Source: Lepidodermella squamata
Taxonomy: Eukaryota > Gastrotricha
NCBI GenBank assembly: GCA_047495785.1
Contig: JBLDXI010000017.1
Coordinates: forward strand, 434,001-498,000
Length of the DNA stretch: 64,000 bases
Direction: 5' to 3'
Shown here one piece after another: positions 21,439-31,671 of this stretch. Both the position numbers and the translations under genes were made by a program. Position 1 is the first letter of the stretch, and each line of letters opens with the position of its first letter. The notes below the pieces were generated by a model. The model saw only the letters and a list, made by a program, of their open reading frames with translations. It was not told where the DNA came from and made no database searches.

Positions 21439-22891
21439 ATGTCTGCGGCAAATTTGGAGGAATTGCCGATTGATATCCTGGAGTGCATCTTTCAATGCTT
21501 GGACGGTGGATCATTTTGCAGATTGCTTCAAACATGCTCTCGGTTTTCTCAAATATGCTCTGATGAGAGGTTTTGGCAACACCGTTGTGTAAACGACTTC
21601 CATTTGCAATCCTTGAGCGAGAATGACACATCTTGGCGCGAAATGTACGGCCGATATTATCAGAAATTCTCCCGATTCGGAATTGAAACTTACAAACGCA
21701 TTCGTTCTGCGTGGTCGAAAATCGAGCTGTTCTTCAAAACGCACGGATCACGTATCACCTTTGACGATCCGGCTAGCTGGGATGATATCGAGAACCTGAA
21801 GCAACAGCTTGGTGCTAATGTTGAGCTGCCTAATGATTATGTTTGCAGCTTACTGATTCACAATGGCCAGCGGATCGATGAAAGTGTATTGAATGGTGCT
21901 TCATCAGGTTTGTAATCATTTGACTATTCTTTCATCAATTTGGACGGGCTTGTTTTTAGGAGCTTTCGGCAGTCTCTACGCCTACGAGGAGTATAAAACA
22001 GAATTCTTAGCCAGCGTTATGAATGTCTTGATTGCTCAAAATCACGCAGTTGTTGATCGACGCCACTCGGTTTTGCCATTTATTTGCTTAACGATCGCTG
22101 TCACTAATCGTTACTGGTCCAACTCGCACTTATTATGCGTAGCCCCACGTGATGCTGCTATACCTGAAGATCGTAAAATCCGACATGGAACTGTTGTTAG
22201 CGCCCCTCAACCTCGCCATCGCTTCGACAACCCAGCCTGGATTGTCGCGGCAAATTACACGGAATGGCTTGAGAATTTTGCTGATGCCTTGGATCAAAAC
22301 CGCTTTGCTCTGTCTTTAAATGAGCCAGTTACCGATGATAATGAGCTTCTGCGGTTTTTCAACGCCCCTGGCTGCGAGACTCGCACCGGGCCGTTTGTTT
22401 GCCGAGTAGCTACCGCCTTTATTCCGGAAAATTCTTCCCTGAATCCAGCGAGATTCTATTTTTCTTATCGTGTCACTATGATGATGGACGCTGATGCTGA
22501 TGCGAAATACAGCTGTCAACTTGAGAGTAGGCATTGGGTTATAACTGATGGCGATGGAAAAGTAGAACGTGTTGATGGTCCCGGAGTTATTGGGCAATTT
22601 CCAGTACTCAAGTAATTTGACGCGAAATTATTTGAAATCATGAGTATTTGTTGATTTGACAGGCCTGGCTCGTCGTTTTCCTATGTATCATGCACGTTTT
22701 TTCCTACTCGCACGGGCCGCATGAGTGGCCGTTTCAAAATGAAGTACCTCGAATCAAAATCTGCCAGTGAATTTGTCGAAATTGCTTGCCCTGAATTTGT
22801 CATGGAAGCTCCGGACTGCGAAAATCTGCACCACACAATCAATGCTAACCCAGTTCTAACTGATTCATTCGACCAGGACGTCGCAATCTAA
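21439..22891 (+). CDS. FBXO3: F-box only protein 3 (FBXO3): F-box, SUKH and ApaG domains
   Basis: Substrate receptor of an SCF (SKP1-CUL1-F-box) E3 ubiquitin ligase. Exons 21439-21907, 21960-22611, 22663-22891 join in frame to 449 residues. The F-box is at the N-terminus (LEELPIDILECIFQCLDGG...FWQHRC). A SMI1/KNR4-type SUKH domain follows (ENLKQQLGANVELPNDYVCS, about 115-260, with NGQRI as in orthologues). The ApaG/DUF525 beta-sandwich occupies the C-terminal third: FYFSYRVTMM, CQLESRHWVITDGDGKVE, GPGVIGQFPVLKPG, then SYVSCTFFPTRTGRMSGRF. The acidic tail of vertebrate FBXO3 is much reduced. The introns are 52 and 51 nt. Same strand as NKAP, 127 nt upstream of its ATG. Confidence 0.95.
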
Positions 22892-22982
22892 TTTAGAGTC
22901 CGTCTATTCTTTCTACTACTGCTTTTCTACTTCTTTAACATCGCTTCAAAAATTTGTTGTGATAAAAGTGTAAAATGTGTAA

Positions 22983-23945
<963 letters not shown>

Positions 23946-23984
23946 TAAATCTTTCGTTGTTTTTTTTACTTGTTCCAATAAAAA

Positions 23985-25193
23985 ATGAAAAAAAACGTTT
24001 TAAAATAAATAAAAATATTTCTGGTTCAGTTTAGAATTTTTTAAGCTGGATTCAAAAGGTGACTCGACGCCTTCGGGCGATTCTGCGTCCTTACCAGGGC
24101 AAATTTTAGCCCTGATTCAGAAGCATGCGAAAGGAATAGCTGATGTACTGTTGCAGGAATTGTTGCCTGGAATCAGCGGTTCGGACAGAATTGAAGCGAT
24201 AAATAAGTTGTTACAAGAGGGAAAAATCGATCTACTCAAAGCTGGGACTCAGTTATTTTATAAAGTCAAAGAATCTTCATCCTCGTAAGTCTTTTTAACT
24301 CATTGATCTTCGATTTCTCTTACCGAAATATTCAAAAAATTGAAGTTTGACTTTTTAAAAAGTTTTAAGGAGGATTTTTTAAGCTAATTTTCTGTCAATT
24401 CTTTTAGAGACAAGCTCATTGGCGATAAGCAAGAGGGTCTCGTCTTTCAAATCATCAAAGATGCGGGTAACAAGGGTATCTGGGTGCGCGACATTCGGCT
24501 ACGCGCCAACCTGCCTCAGCCTCAAATAAACAAAATCCTTAAAAGCCTCGAATCGAAAAAACTCATCAAAGGCGTCAATTCAGTGGCGGCTTCGAAAAAG
24601 AAATTGTACATGCTAGCCGAGCTGACCCCGGATGTTTCAGTAACAGGCGGCACATGGTACTCGAACAACGACTTCGAATCAGAATTCGTCGACGTTTTAT
24701 CCGAACAATGCCTCGCGTTTTTGCAAAATAAAGGCCGTATAGCCGAGGAGCAATCGACGAATAACACAAACCCGGTCGCGCGTATCAACAAATCGTGGGC
24801 GACTGTTGGCGAGGTGCAGCGATATATCAGCGATTTGGGCATTTCGAAAGTTCAGCTGAGTGAAGTTGACGTTCAAATGGTGCTGCAAACACTGGTGTAT
24901 GACGGCAAGGCCGAGTGGCAGCCGAGCAACCCTGCGGCCAATAACAACCAGTCTGACCCGGCTGATCAGGTTGGTACTTCTGAACTTGGGCGGGTTTACC
25001 GGGCTATAATGAAGCCTGGCCAACCAGCCGCCTTAATTCGGCTACCATGCGGCGTTTGCCCAGTAAGTTTGATTTGAAATATCAAATTATTGGAATTTTT
25101 TGTGTATTTTTTCAGCTCATTCGCGAATGTATGGAAGGCCGAGCAATATCACCTCAAAACTGCGTATATCTAACAGACTGGCTCAAATTCTAG
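23985..25193 (+). CDS. POLR3F: RNA polymerase III subunit RPC6 (POLR3F)
   Basis: RPC39/RPC6, the winged-helix subunit of the Pol III RPC82/34/31-type subcomplex that contacts TFIIIB and opens promoters. Exons 24046-24284, 24408-25062 and 25116-25193 are firm. They give the tandem winged helices (GQILALIQKHAKGIADVLLQ; EGLVFQIIKDAGNKGIW, INKILKSLESKKLIKGV, SVAASKKKLYML), then SVTGGTWYSNNDFESEFV, ISDLGISKVQLSEVD and the C-terminal Cys cluster (PCGVCP, ISPQNCVYLTDWLKF). No in-frame ATG exists in exon 24046-24284. A 12-nt first exon (23985-23996, Met-Lys-Lys-Asn) spliced over a 49-nt intron restores a start and a 327-residue protein (human 316), but its donor GTTTTA is weak. The start would lie 39 nt from the NKAP stop. 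Confidence 0.92.
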
Positions 25194-25574
25194 CTAGAAA
25201 TATACCTTATTTAGTAAAAAACGATAAAAGTATCTTATCTTACCAAATATTATTGAAAAACACCACCATCTTTAACGTAAACGAATGGCTGAAAAATTGT
25301 TAATGCAAACGAAAAAGAGTGAAGAACTATTATTTTGGGAAATTCAAACACGGGGACCTATGTACTGATCTCCCTTTTTTGAGGTTTGGAGTTGTACTGG
25401 AATGATAGCTCTTTCCTTTGTTCACGACTGCTGTTTTTCCTTCTCACAATGCCTAGTTTCTTTTTCTGGTGGTAAACAAATGCGATTATTTTTATGTGCT
25501 CAATTTACGGAAAGAGATCATTGTTGACCGGTATCTGAAATTTCATAATTTTGTTTAGTAATTTTTATTTGAAA
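25194..25574. other. Spacer between POLR3F and RRP15 (381 bp)
   Basis: No gene seen. It ends in a pyrimidine-rich TTTTGTTTAG at 25549-25558, 16 nt before the RRP15 start, resembling a splice acceptor. Confidence 0.6.
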
Positions 25575-26222
25575 ATGTCTTCAGCCGACGAAAGTGATGC
25601 AGGTGATCAGCGGATCGAGTCAGATGGCGAGGGCCCGACTGCGTTGGCCAAAGTTATGGCCAATATTCTAGCCTCATCTTCAGCCGCTAGAAAGGAGAAG
25701 AAAAAAGAGACTATTCTAACAAAAGCCACGTTAAGTAAACGCCTGAAACGGACTGAACTCGAGAAAGAATCACTGCGTTTAAAGCGGGAGGCGAAACACA
25801 GGCGTCACTTGGCTAAAATGGCGTGGGAAAGAATGGCTATGGCGAAGCCGTCCATCGGGGAGAAAGACCGGGAGAGGAACCTAGCGAAAACTGCCACGAA
25901 GGGTGTGGTTCAGCTTTTCAACGCTGTAGCAGCTCAACAAGACCGCCTGCGGACGAAATTATCGAACGAGGGTACTACTGACGTGAAACGAACTCGAATT
26001 GTCGACAGCCTCAGCCGGTCGTCTTTCATCGATTTGCTCAAAACTCAGGCCGGCGTGAAGCCAGAATCTGCGAAATCAGCCGTGAAAAAGGAGGCGAAAG
26101 TTGAGAAGCAACAGCCGCCGAAATGGCGGACCCTGCAGGACGATTTCGTGCTATCCGAGTACGCGTCTGGGCTACGTGCTGGTGGTGAAAGTGATTCGGA
26201 GGTGAAACCTGAACCTCGTTGA
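25575..26222 (+). CDS. RRP15: RRP15-like ribosomal RNA processing protein
   Basis: Nucleolar pre-60S factor needed for 27S/32S pre-rRNA processing. Single coding exon, 215 residues from ATG 25575 (MSSADESD); the frame extends upstream but this ATG is preceded by an acceptor-like motif. An acidic N-terminus comes first, then GPTALAKVMANILAS, a basic coiled segment (KATLSKRLKRTELEKE...AKMAWERM), and the family signature KDRERNLAKTATKGVVQLFN (about 98-117) followed by RTRIVDSLSRSSFIDLLKT and the terminal WRTLQDDFVLSEY. Length and order match animal RRP15, although somewhat short. Confidence 0.9.
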   Translation: MSSADESDAGDQRIESDGEGPTALAKVMANILASSSAARKEKKKETILTKATLSKRLKRTELEKESLRLKREAKHRRHLAKMAWERMAMAKPSIGEKDRERNLAKTATKGVVQLFNAVAAQQDRLRTKLSNEGTTDVKRTRIVDSLSRSSFIDLLKTQAGVKPESAKSAVKKEAKVEKQQPPKWRTLQDDFVLSEYASGLRAGGESDSEVKPEPR

Positions 26223-27025
26223 TCTACGCGAATAAATAGTTTGCTTTAGAAAATCAAACCGAAAATTAAAAATAAATAATTGTTATGCTTGTTTTCACCA
26301 ATGTCTTTTTCGGCCAAAAATCATACCAAACTTGGGAAAAATTCGTCAAACTATTTTTTACTTCAAATTTTAAAATTTTTAGTTCACTGAAAAAAACAAA
26401 ACAACAAAAAAACAATTTATTTTAATAATAAAATGGAAAAAAGTTGAAATTATTCGAAATTTTGAGGTTATCCATCGAATTTCTGTTTAACTTTTGGTAA
26501 TACAGGGTGGCCGAAAAAGCCGCAGAACTCGAATTTGATGCGCATTATTTCAATGAGGAGTTTCATTGGCAAAAGAATACTTGAAATTCTTCAGCTTCTT
26601 AAACTCATCATTAAATTCATGCGCATCAAATTCGCCTTCTGCGGCTTTTTGGGTTTTTGGCCACCCTGTAATCAAATAAGTAATTGGAATTAGGCTCCGA
26701 TCCTGGGCAAATTTGATTCTGCTACACGTAAAACCCGTTTCCTCCACAAAAAAGTTTTAGTTTTGGGTTGAAAGATTGGATTCTTGTGTTTAAGAATATC
26801 AAATTTCGAAATCGAAATTGGGTTTAATGTTTTGAAAAATTTCCGGGAATAAATTTTTCAATTACTTGGAGCAGCATTTGAAAGCACTTGTTTATAAGAT
26901 ATATGGCCTAATTTTTAGTTGAGCTAATATTTAAAAATACTGAATATTTAGTTTTGCTCTGATTATATTATTTCAATTTTTAAATTTCTGAAATTTTTTA
27001 GGGTTTTATCTAAAATATTTTAATA
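26223..27025. other. Spacer between RRP15 and DPH6 (803 bp)
   Basis: AT-rich. It contains the MITE at 26501-26670 and ends in a polypyrimidine ATTTTTTAG at 27001, 24 nt before the DPH6 ATG. No gene recognised; the minus frame 26550-26747 lies over the MITE. Confidence 0.65.
26501..26670. mobile_element. MITE-like element with terminal inverted repeats, TA-flanked
   Basis: TACAGGGTGGCC at the left end is matched by GGCCACCCTGTA at the right. The inverted similarity continues inward for about 45-50 nt on each arm (the left arm has AAAAAGCCGCAGAA and AATTTGATGCGCAT; the right arm has ATGCGCATCAAATTCG and CTGCGGCTTTTT), with mismatches and small gaps. At 170 nt it has no coding capacity. TA at both edges fits a Tc1/mariner-type target site. 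Confidence 0.85.
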
Positions 27026-29559
27026 ATGAGGATTTGTGCATTAATATCTGGCGGCAAGGACAGCTGTTTCGCGACCATGTGCTGCATGGCCGCCGGTCAC
27101 CAGATCGTCGCCCTGGCGAATCTTCACCCGATCCGAGGCGCTAAAGACGACCTGGACTCGTTCATGTACCAAACCGTGGGCCACGAAGCAGTCGAAGCGT
27201 ACGCCCAGTGCTTCCTAGATGGCTCAGTTCCGCTGTATCGCAGCGATATCAACGGCTCGGCTGTGTGTCTAGGCAGCGAGTACACGCCGAATGCGGCTGA
27301 TGAAGTCGAGGATTTGCGCGATTTGTTGGCTCGAATTGTCGAGGAGCAAAAAATCGATGCGATTTGCTGCGGCGCGGTGCTGTCCAGCTACCAGAAAGTT
27401 CGCGTCGAAAATGTGTAAGTCATTAAATTGCGAAATTATGTAACTTACTAAAATATATGGGCTAATTTTGTGTAACTCTGAATACTTTGGCCTTCTCAGG
27501 GTTGTAGGCTAAAAACACGGGATTTTATGGGTTCGGGTCATTTTCCGCCATTTGATTTCCGCTAATTTGATTCCCGCTAAATATGTTCCGCTATCCCAAT
27601 TTCCGCCACATTTTTTCCGCCCAATTTTTTTTCGCTCAAAATATTCTCCGCCAAAATAAGTTCCGCTGCTGTTTATTTCCGCTCAGCTCTTTTTTGGTAC
27701 TTTCAGCTCCTTCAATCGTTAATAGCACCAGAAACCCAATTCAATTATTACAAAAATCAAGTTTTTTTATTCATTTTTATGTTATTTGGATTAGGGGAAA
27801 ATTCGCACGAACTTATTACTAGAATTATCATTAATAAATTAACATTATCACGAATTATTGAGAATAACGTGGGACTTAGTTCATGATTTAGTCCGATTCT
27901 GAAGAGTATTCGCCGTCCATAGCTGGGTCGTATTCGGACCCGTTCCATGGCGTTGTTCGCCGGCGCCGCGTCGGACAGTTCGACCACAAAATCAGCGAAT
28001 TTTGCCAAGTTGTATTGCACACCTCTCAGATAGCGATCGATGTCGATCTCACCTCTCACCTTCTTGCAGTCTCCGCCGTCGTCTATTGAGCCGCGAGTTC
28101 ACGCGAACGTATCGAGGAATACGTCGATAACCTGCAAAAATTGATTGATTAAACTTGAGCAATTTTAAGCGATAACATACTCGAGCTCCGGCAGCAATCG
28201 GCAAACGCTGGAGGCGAAAGTGCCGTTCTTCCCTGACCAATATTGCCATCAGCTACCATATAGGGGGATGGCGCTTGCCAAATTGCCGATGGTATCTTTG
28301 AAAAATAAACGAGATAAAAATGTCAAGAATTTAATGGAAATGCCACCTTCAACAGCGTTGTTGGTTCGGGTGCCGCGGCCGTACACGTTCCAGTGTTGTA
28401 TAGTCAGATTTGGATTATTCGACCATTGCGGCATGAAGTAGTCCAGGAAATCCTCTTTTTCATAACTATCGGCCTCCTCAACAACGAGCTCCATGTCGCC
28501 AGGGACTTTATCGACGGTCAAATCATGTTGGCGGAAATTACAAAAGCGGAATTAAATACTGGCGGAAATTTTTTTGAGCGGAAAAAAATTGGGCGGAAAT
28601 TACGATAGCGGAAAAAGTGTAGGCGGAAATAAAAAAGCGGAACTTATTTGGTGGAAAATGTGATACACCGATTTGTTGTTCACTCGAGTCACTTTTGTTG
28701 TTGGTATTAGACGTTGGTTTGTGTGCTGAAACTTGCCCGCCAGTTTTAATTCGAAATCAACCGAATATGTGCCGTCCAGAACTTTTCGAATGACATTTCT
28801 TCGATTTTGTACGCGTCGGTTTCTTCTGTAGTCATTGTTAGTTGGAAATCAACCGAATATGATCAGTCCAACATTTTTCGAATGCCATCTCCTCGATGTT
28901 ATACTCGTCAGATTCTGAAACTCAACGATCCGGGTGCCATCTATGACTTCAAAGTCGTGTAACTAGCAATTTTTTCGGGTCCCTCTGTTTCAAATAATTT
29001 TGAAAAAACTTCTTGGAATTTTCATTATTGCAATATTTGAAATCCGAAATTTTGAATTTTAAGAAATTAACCAATTTTTATTATTTTAGTTGCGCCCGTC
29101 TTGGTATCAAAAGTTTGGCGCCAATGTGGGAACAAGATCAGGTCGATCTAGTCGAGCGGATGATCGGCAGTGATATCGACGCAATTCTCGTTAAGGTGGC
29201 TGCTTGCGGCCTCAAACCTCACTCGCACCTCGGCCAATCGCTGGCCGAAATGCTGCCGACCTTGAAAAGCCTCAGCGAAAAATTCGGCCTTCACGTCTGT
29301 GGCGAGGGCGGTGAATTCGAGTCTTTTGTCCTCGACTGTCCAACATTCAGCCGGCGTATTGTTATGTAAGTTCCGAAATTTTCGAATACAATGTTTTTGT
29401 ACATTAATTTTTAATATTTTCAGTGACGAATCTGAAGTCGTTATCACCGATGATAACAGCGTCTGCCCGGTTGGCCATCTGAAAATTAAGAAATTACATT
29501 TGGAGGCCAAGCCAAATTGGCGATTAGACTTATCAGGCTTGCCGCTATTACCTGTTTGA
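27026..29559 (+). CDS. DPH6: Diphthine--ammonia ligase (DPH6)
   Basis: Catalyses the last step of diphthamide synthesis on eEF2, the ATP-dependent amidation of diphthine. Exons 27026-27414, 29090-29365 and 29424-29559 join in frame to 266 residues, the same size as human DPH6 (267). The PP-loop ATPase motif ALISGGKDSCFA is at residues 5-16. It is followed by GHQIVALANLHP, DSFMYQTVGHEAVE, AICCGAVLSSYQKVRVENVC across the first junction, then RLGIKSLAPMWEQDQ, ILVKVAACGLKPHSHLGQSL, the HVCGEGGEFESFVLDCP signature and DESEVVI. The trailing endoribonuclease-L-PSP-like domains found in fungal enzymes are absent, as in other animals. The first intron (1675 bp) is enlarged by a MULE transposon remnant. 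AATAAA-like signal near 29629. Confidence 0.95.
27538..28665 (-). mobile_element. MULE (Mutator-like) transposon remnant in DPH6 intron 1
   Basis: Both edges carry clusters of the same short unit in opposite orientation: many TTCCGC/TTTCCGCC copies at 27545-27690 and GGCGGAAA/GCGGAA copies at 28527-28655, giving inverted sub-terminal repeat arrays. Between them the minus strand has broken frames. 28249-28521 encodes FLDYFMPQWSNNPNLTIQHW, then WNVYGRGTRTNNAVEG, which matches the C-terminal part of the MULE transposase domain typical of animal FLYWCH-associated MULEs. 27757-28249 adds YLRGVQYNLAKFADFVVEL in other frames. No complete transposase is present. Confidence 0.75.
28752..28916. repeat. 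Diverged tandem duplication (about 100-nt unit)
   Basis: GAAATCAACCGAATATG, followed by GTCCA, TTTTCGAATG, TCGAT and CGTC blocks, occurs at 28752-28831 and again at 28853-28915 with about 80 percent identity by eye. It lies in the DPH6 intron just outside the MULE edge. Confidence 0.7.
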
Positions 29560-30051
29560 TGATCTGCATTTTTTTTGAAGTAATCAACGTTGAGAGTCGA
29601 GAATCGATTTATTAACTAAAATGCTCAAAATAAAATTGTTAATGATGTTGGTAATATTGTCACTATTTTTTATTATTCAGTTTTCCGCAATGAGGCCCGA
29701 GGCCAGCAAGTTCCAAGTTGACCCCGAAATGACAATAGCCGAGCTAATCATTTTTAGATGCCCAGATCTAAGGTTGAAAAAATGAAAATGTTTGAAAATT
29801 CAAAAATCCTCCTTAAAGTGATCGAGATTAGGCGCTACCTACCATGTTTATTATTTTACTGGGTGCAAACTTTCATACATAAATTTTTTCATTGAATTCA
29901 AGCTGTAAATGTAAAGAAAATGACAGCCGACTAGTTTTCGGTTTGTAAAAACAAAAAACGGGATTCCGAAAACGTAGCCAATTTTTTCCGTTTGAAAATA
30001 GTAATTGGTGAAGTGCAAGGGCCATAAAACTTTGAAAAAACTTGAAAATCG

Positions 30052-30132
30052 ACCTAAACCTAACCCTAACCTTAACCCTGAACCCTACCCAAGCCCTAAA
30101 ACTAACCCTAACCCTAACCCATAACCCTAACT
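30052..30132. repeat. Degenerate interstitial telomere-type repeat (CCCTAA)n
   Basis: About 12 units of CCTAAC/CCCTAA with several variants (CCTTAACCCTGAACCCTACCC). The motif is the TTAGGG type on the minus strand, not the TTAGG of many arthropods or TTAGGC of nematodes. Confidence 0.85.
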
Positions 30133-31153
30133 CCTATTCGTCGTTTTGTTGAAAAACACAATTTTATGAAAAATATGTATGAAAGGTGATTTTGTCATAC
30201 ATAATTATGTATGAAAGAATACTTCGTATTTTATTTTCAGGCTCCTCTCTTAAGAGGGACGTTGCAAATTTCAGAAAATAATAGTATTCCTATCTAGCGG
30301 GTTCGTTAGCGACTAGATTGAAAGCTACCTTATATCCTTACATTTTACTAATAAAAAATTAGGTTTGTAACGATTCGTATCAGTTTTTGTCATCAAGCTC
30401 GCGGTGTAGCGACATATTTTCATAAAAATAATTTGCGAGCGCTTTTTAGAGTAAATAAAAATGAAGTGAGGGCTCCTACTATTAAGCAGTGCATTCTGCA
30501 ATAAAGTAGAATTTTCATAATTGGTTTCTATGATTTTTTTTCAACCTCGTTATAATGATGATATGAGATTTATCCATGCTCGATCACACCTCTCTCTCTA
30601 ACAAATATTCAAGATAATTGCAATTTTGGGATCAATTTAGAGCAATCGGGAAACATTTGTTTAAGTGTGACCAAGATCGATTATCATAAAGTTTGAATAA
30701 GGACATTTATTTAGGTTCAACAATCCGAGATACAGACATTTTTTCCATTTTGCCGACAATATGATTATTGTAATATTTGTCGGCCGATTATCTGTGTTGT
30801 AAACAGTAAAAATATCGCGACACCGAATATAAATGAAACCGAATAATTGGCGGTGATGATGAACGCACTTATCCGGCCACGAGTCTCCTGAGTCTCGGCA
30901 CTAAGACGAGCCGGCTGGTTTACACAGATTATGAAGAATGAGACGCGCACTGTTTACGCGACACTTGATGTTTACGATTGATTTTTTCGCTAGTCTTTTG
31001 ACCACCAATTTAGCCCGAGCGCCGACGTTTTAATAGTAAGGAAAATATGTGTAGTATAGTAGTAGCTATTTCGACTGTCTTCCGGGCTGGTTTTTCGTCA
31101 TCAGTGAGTGGTGACATCACTGATTTTCGCCTCGTGGGGCCAGCTTTGTGCGC

Positions 31154-31246
31154 ATGCATGGGCCCTTGATCGCGGCCGTCTGCCTATTTTCCGTCGTGTG
31201 TATAGCCACTTGGTGCGCAACTGCAGACGATGAGCAAGAAAAAGAT
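31154..31246 (+). CDS. Possible signal-peptide exon
   Basis: ATG followed by MHGPLIAAVCLFSVVCIATW, then ATADDEQEKD, then a donor-like GAT|GTATAT at 31247. It is a textbook hydrophobic leader with a small-residue cleavage region and an acidic mature start, 430 nt upstream of exchanger copy 1, in a family whose canonical member has such a leader. No acceptor found so far joins it in phase with copy 1, so the link is unproven. Confidence 0.35.
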
Positions 31247-31671
31247 GTATATTTTACGTGCTATTATTTTTACTTACACACTCAATTTCTGCGCACCCTG
31301 TGTGTATGCGCGCGCGAGATAAATTTACGCGTTTTTCGCACGCGCCACCCGCTGTCATCCTCCTAGCTTCTACTATACTAGAAAAAAACGCGCCAATTTT
31401 TTCACTCAACACCGTGTGCCCACCCCAGGAGAAACACGGCATTGTACAAACCAAGAGTTATAGGAATGTAGACCCAATCCTTATCGTTACTTTCCGCAAT
31501 TCGATACAACCCTATCGTCCCAGATTTAAATTTTACAGCCACCTTAAAAAATCCTTCAGTTTAACCTAAATAATTAATGTCGCAGTATAATTTTTCAGCA
31601 AATTTACACATTGGTGACGTATTTATTAATATGTGAATCATCTACGTCACGCTCCAATTCCCGCCCAAGCG

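Larger units (their letters stand above)
29560..31671. other. Spacer between DPH6 and exchanger copy 1
   Basis: 2.1 kb without a supported gene. It contains degenerate telomere-type repeats (30052-30132) and a possible signal-peptide exon (31154-31246). The rest is AT-rich. Confidence 0.6.
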
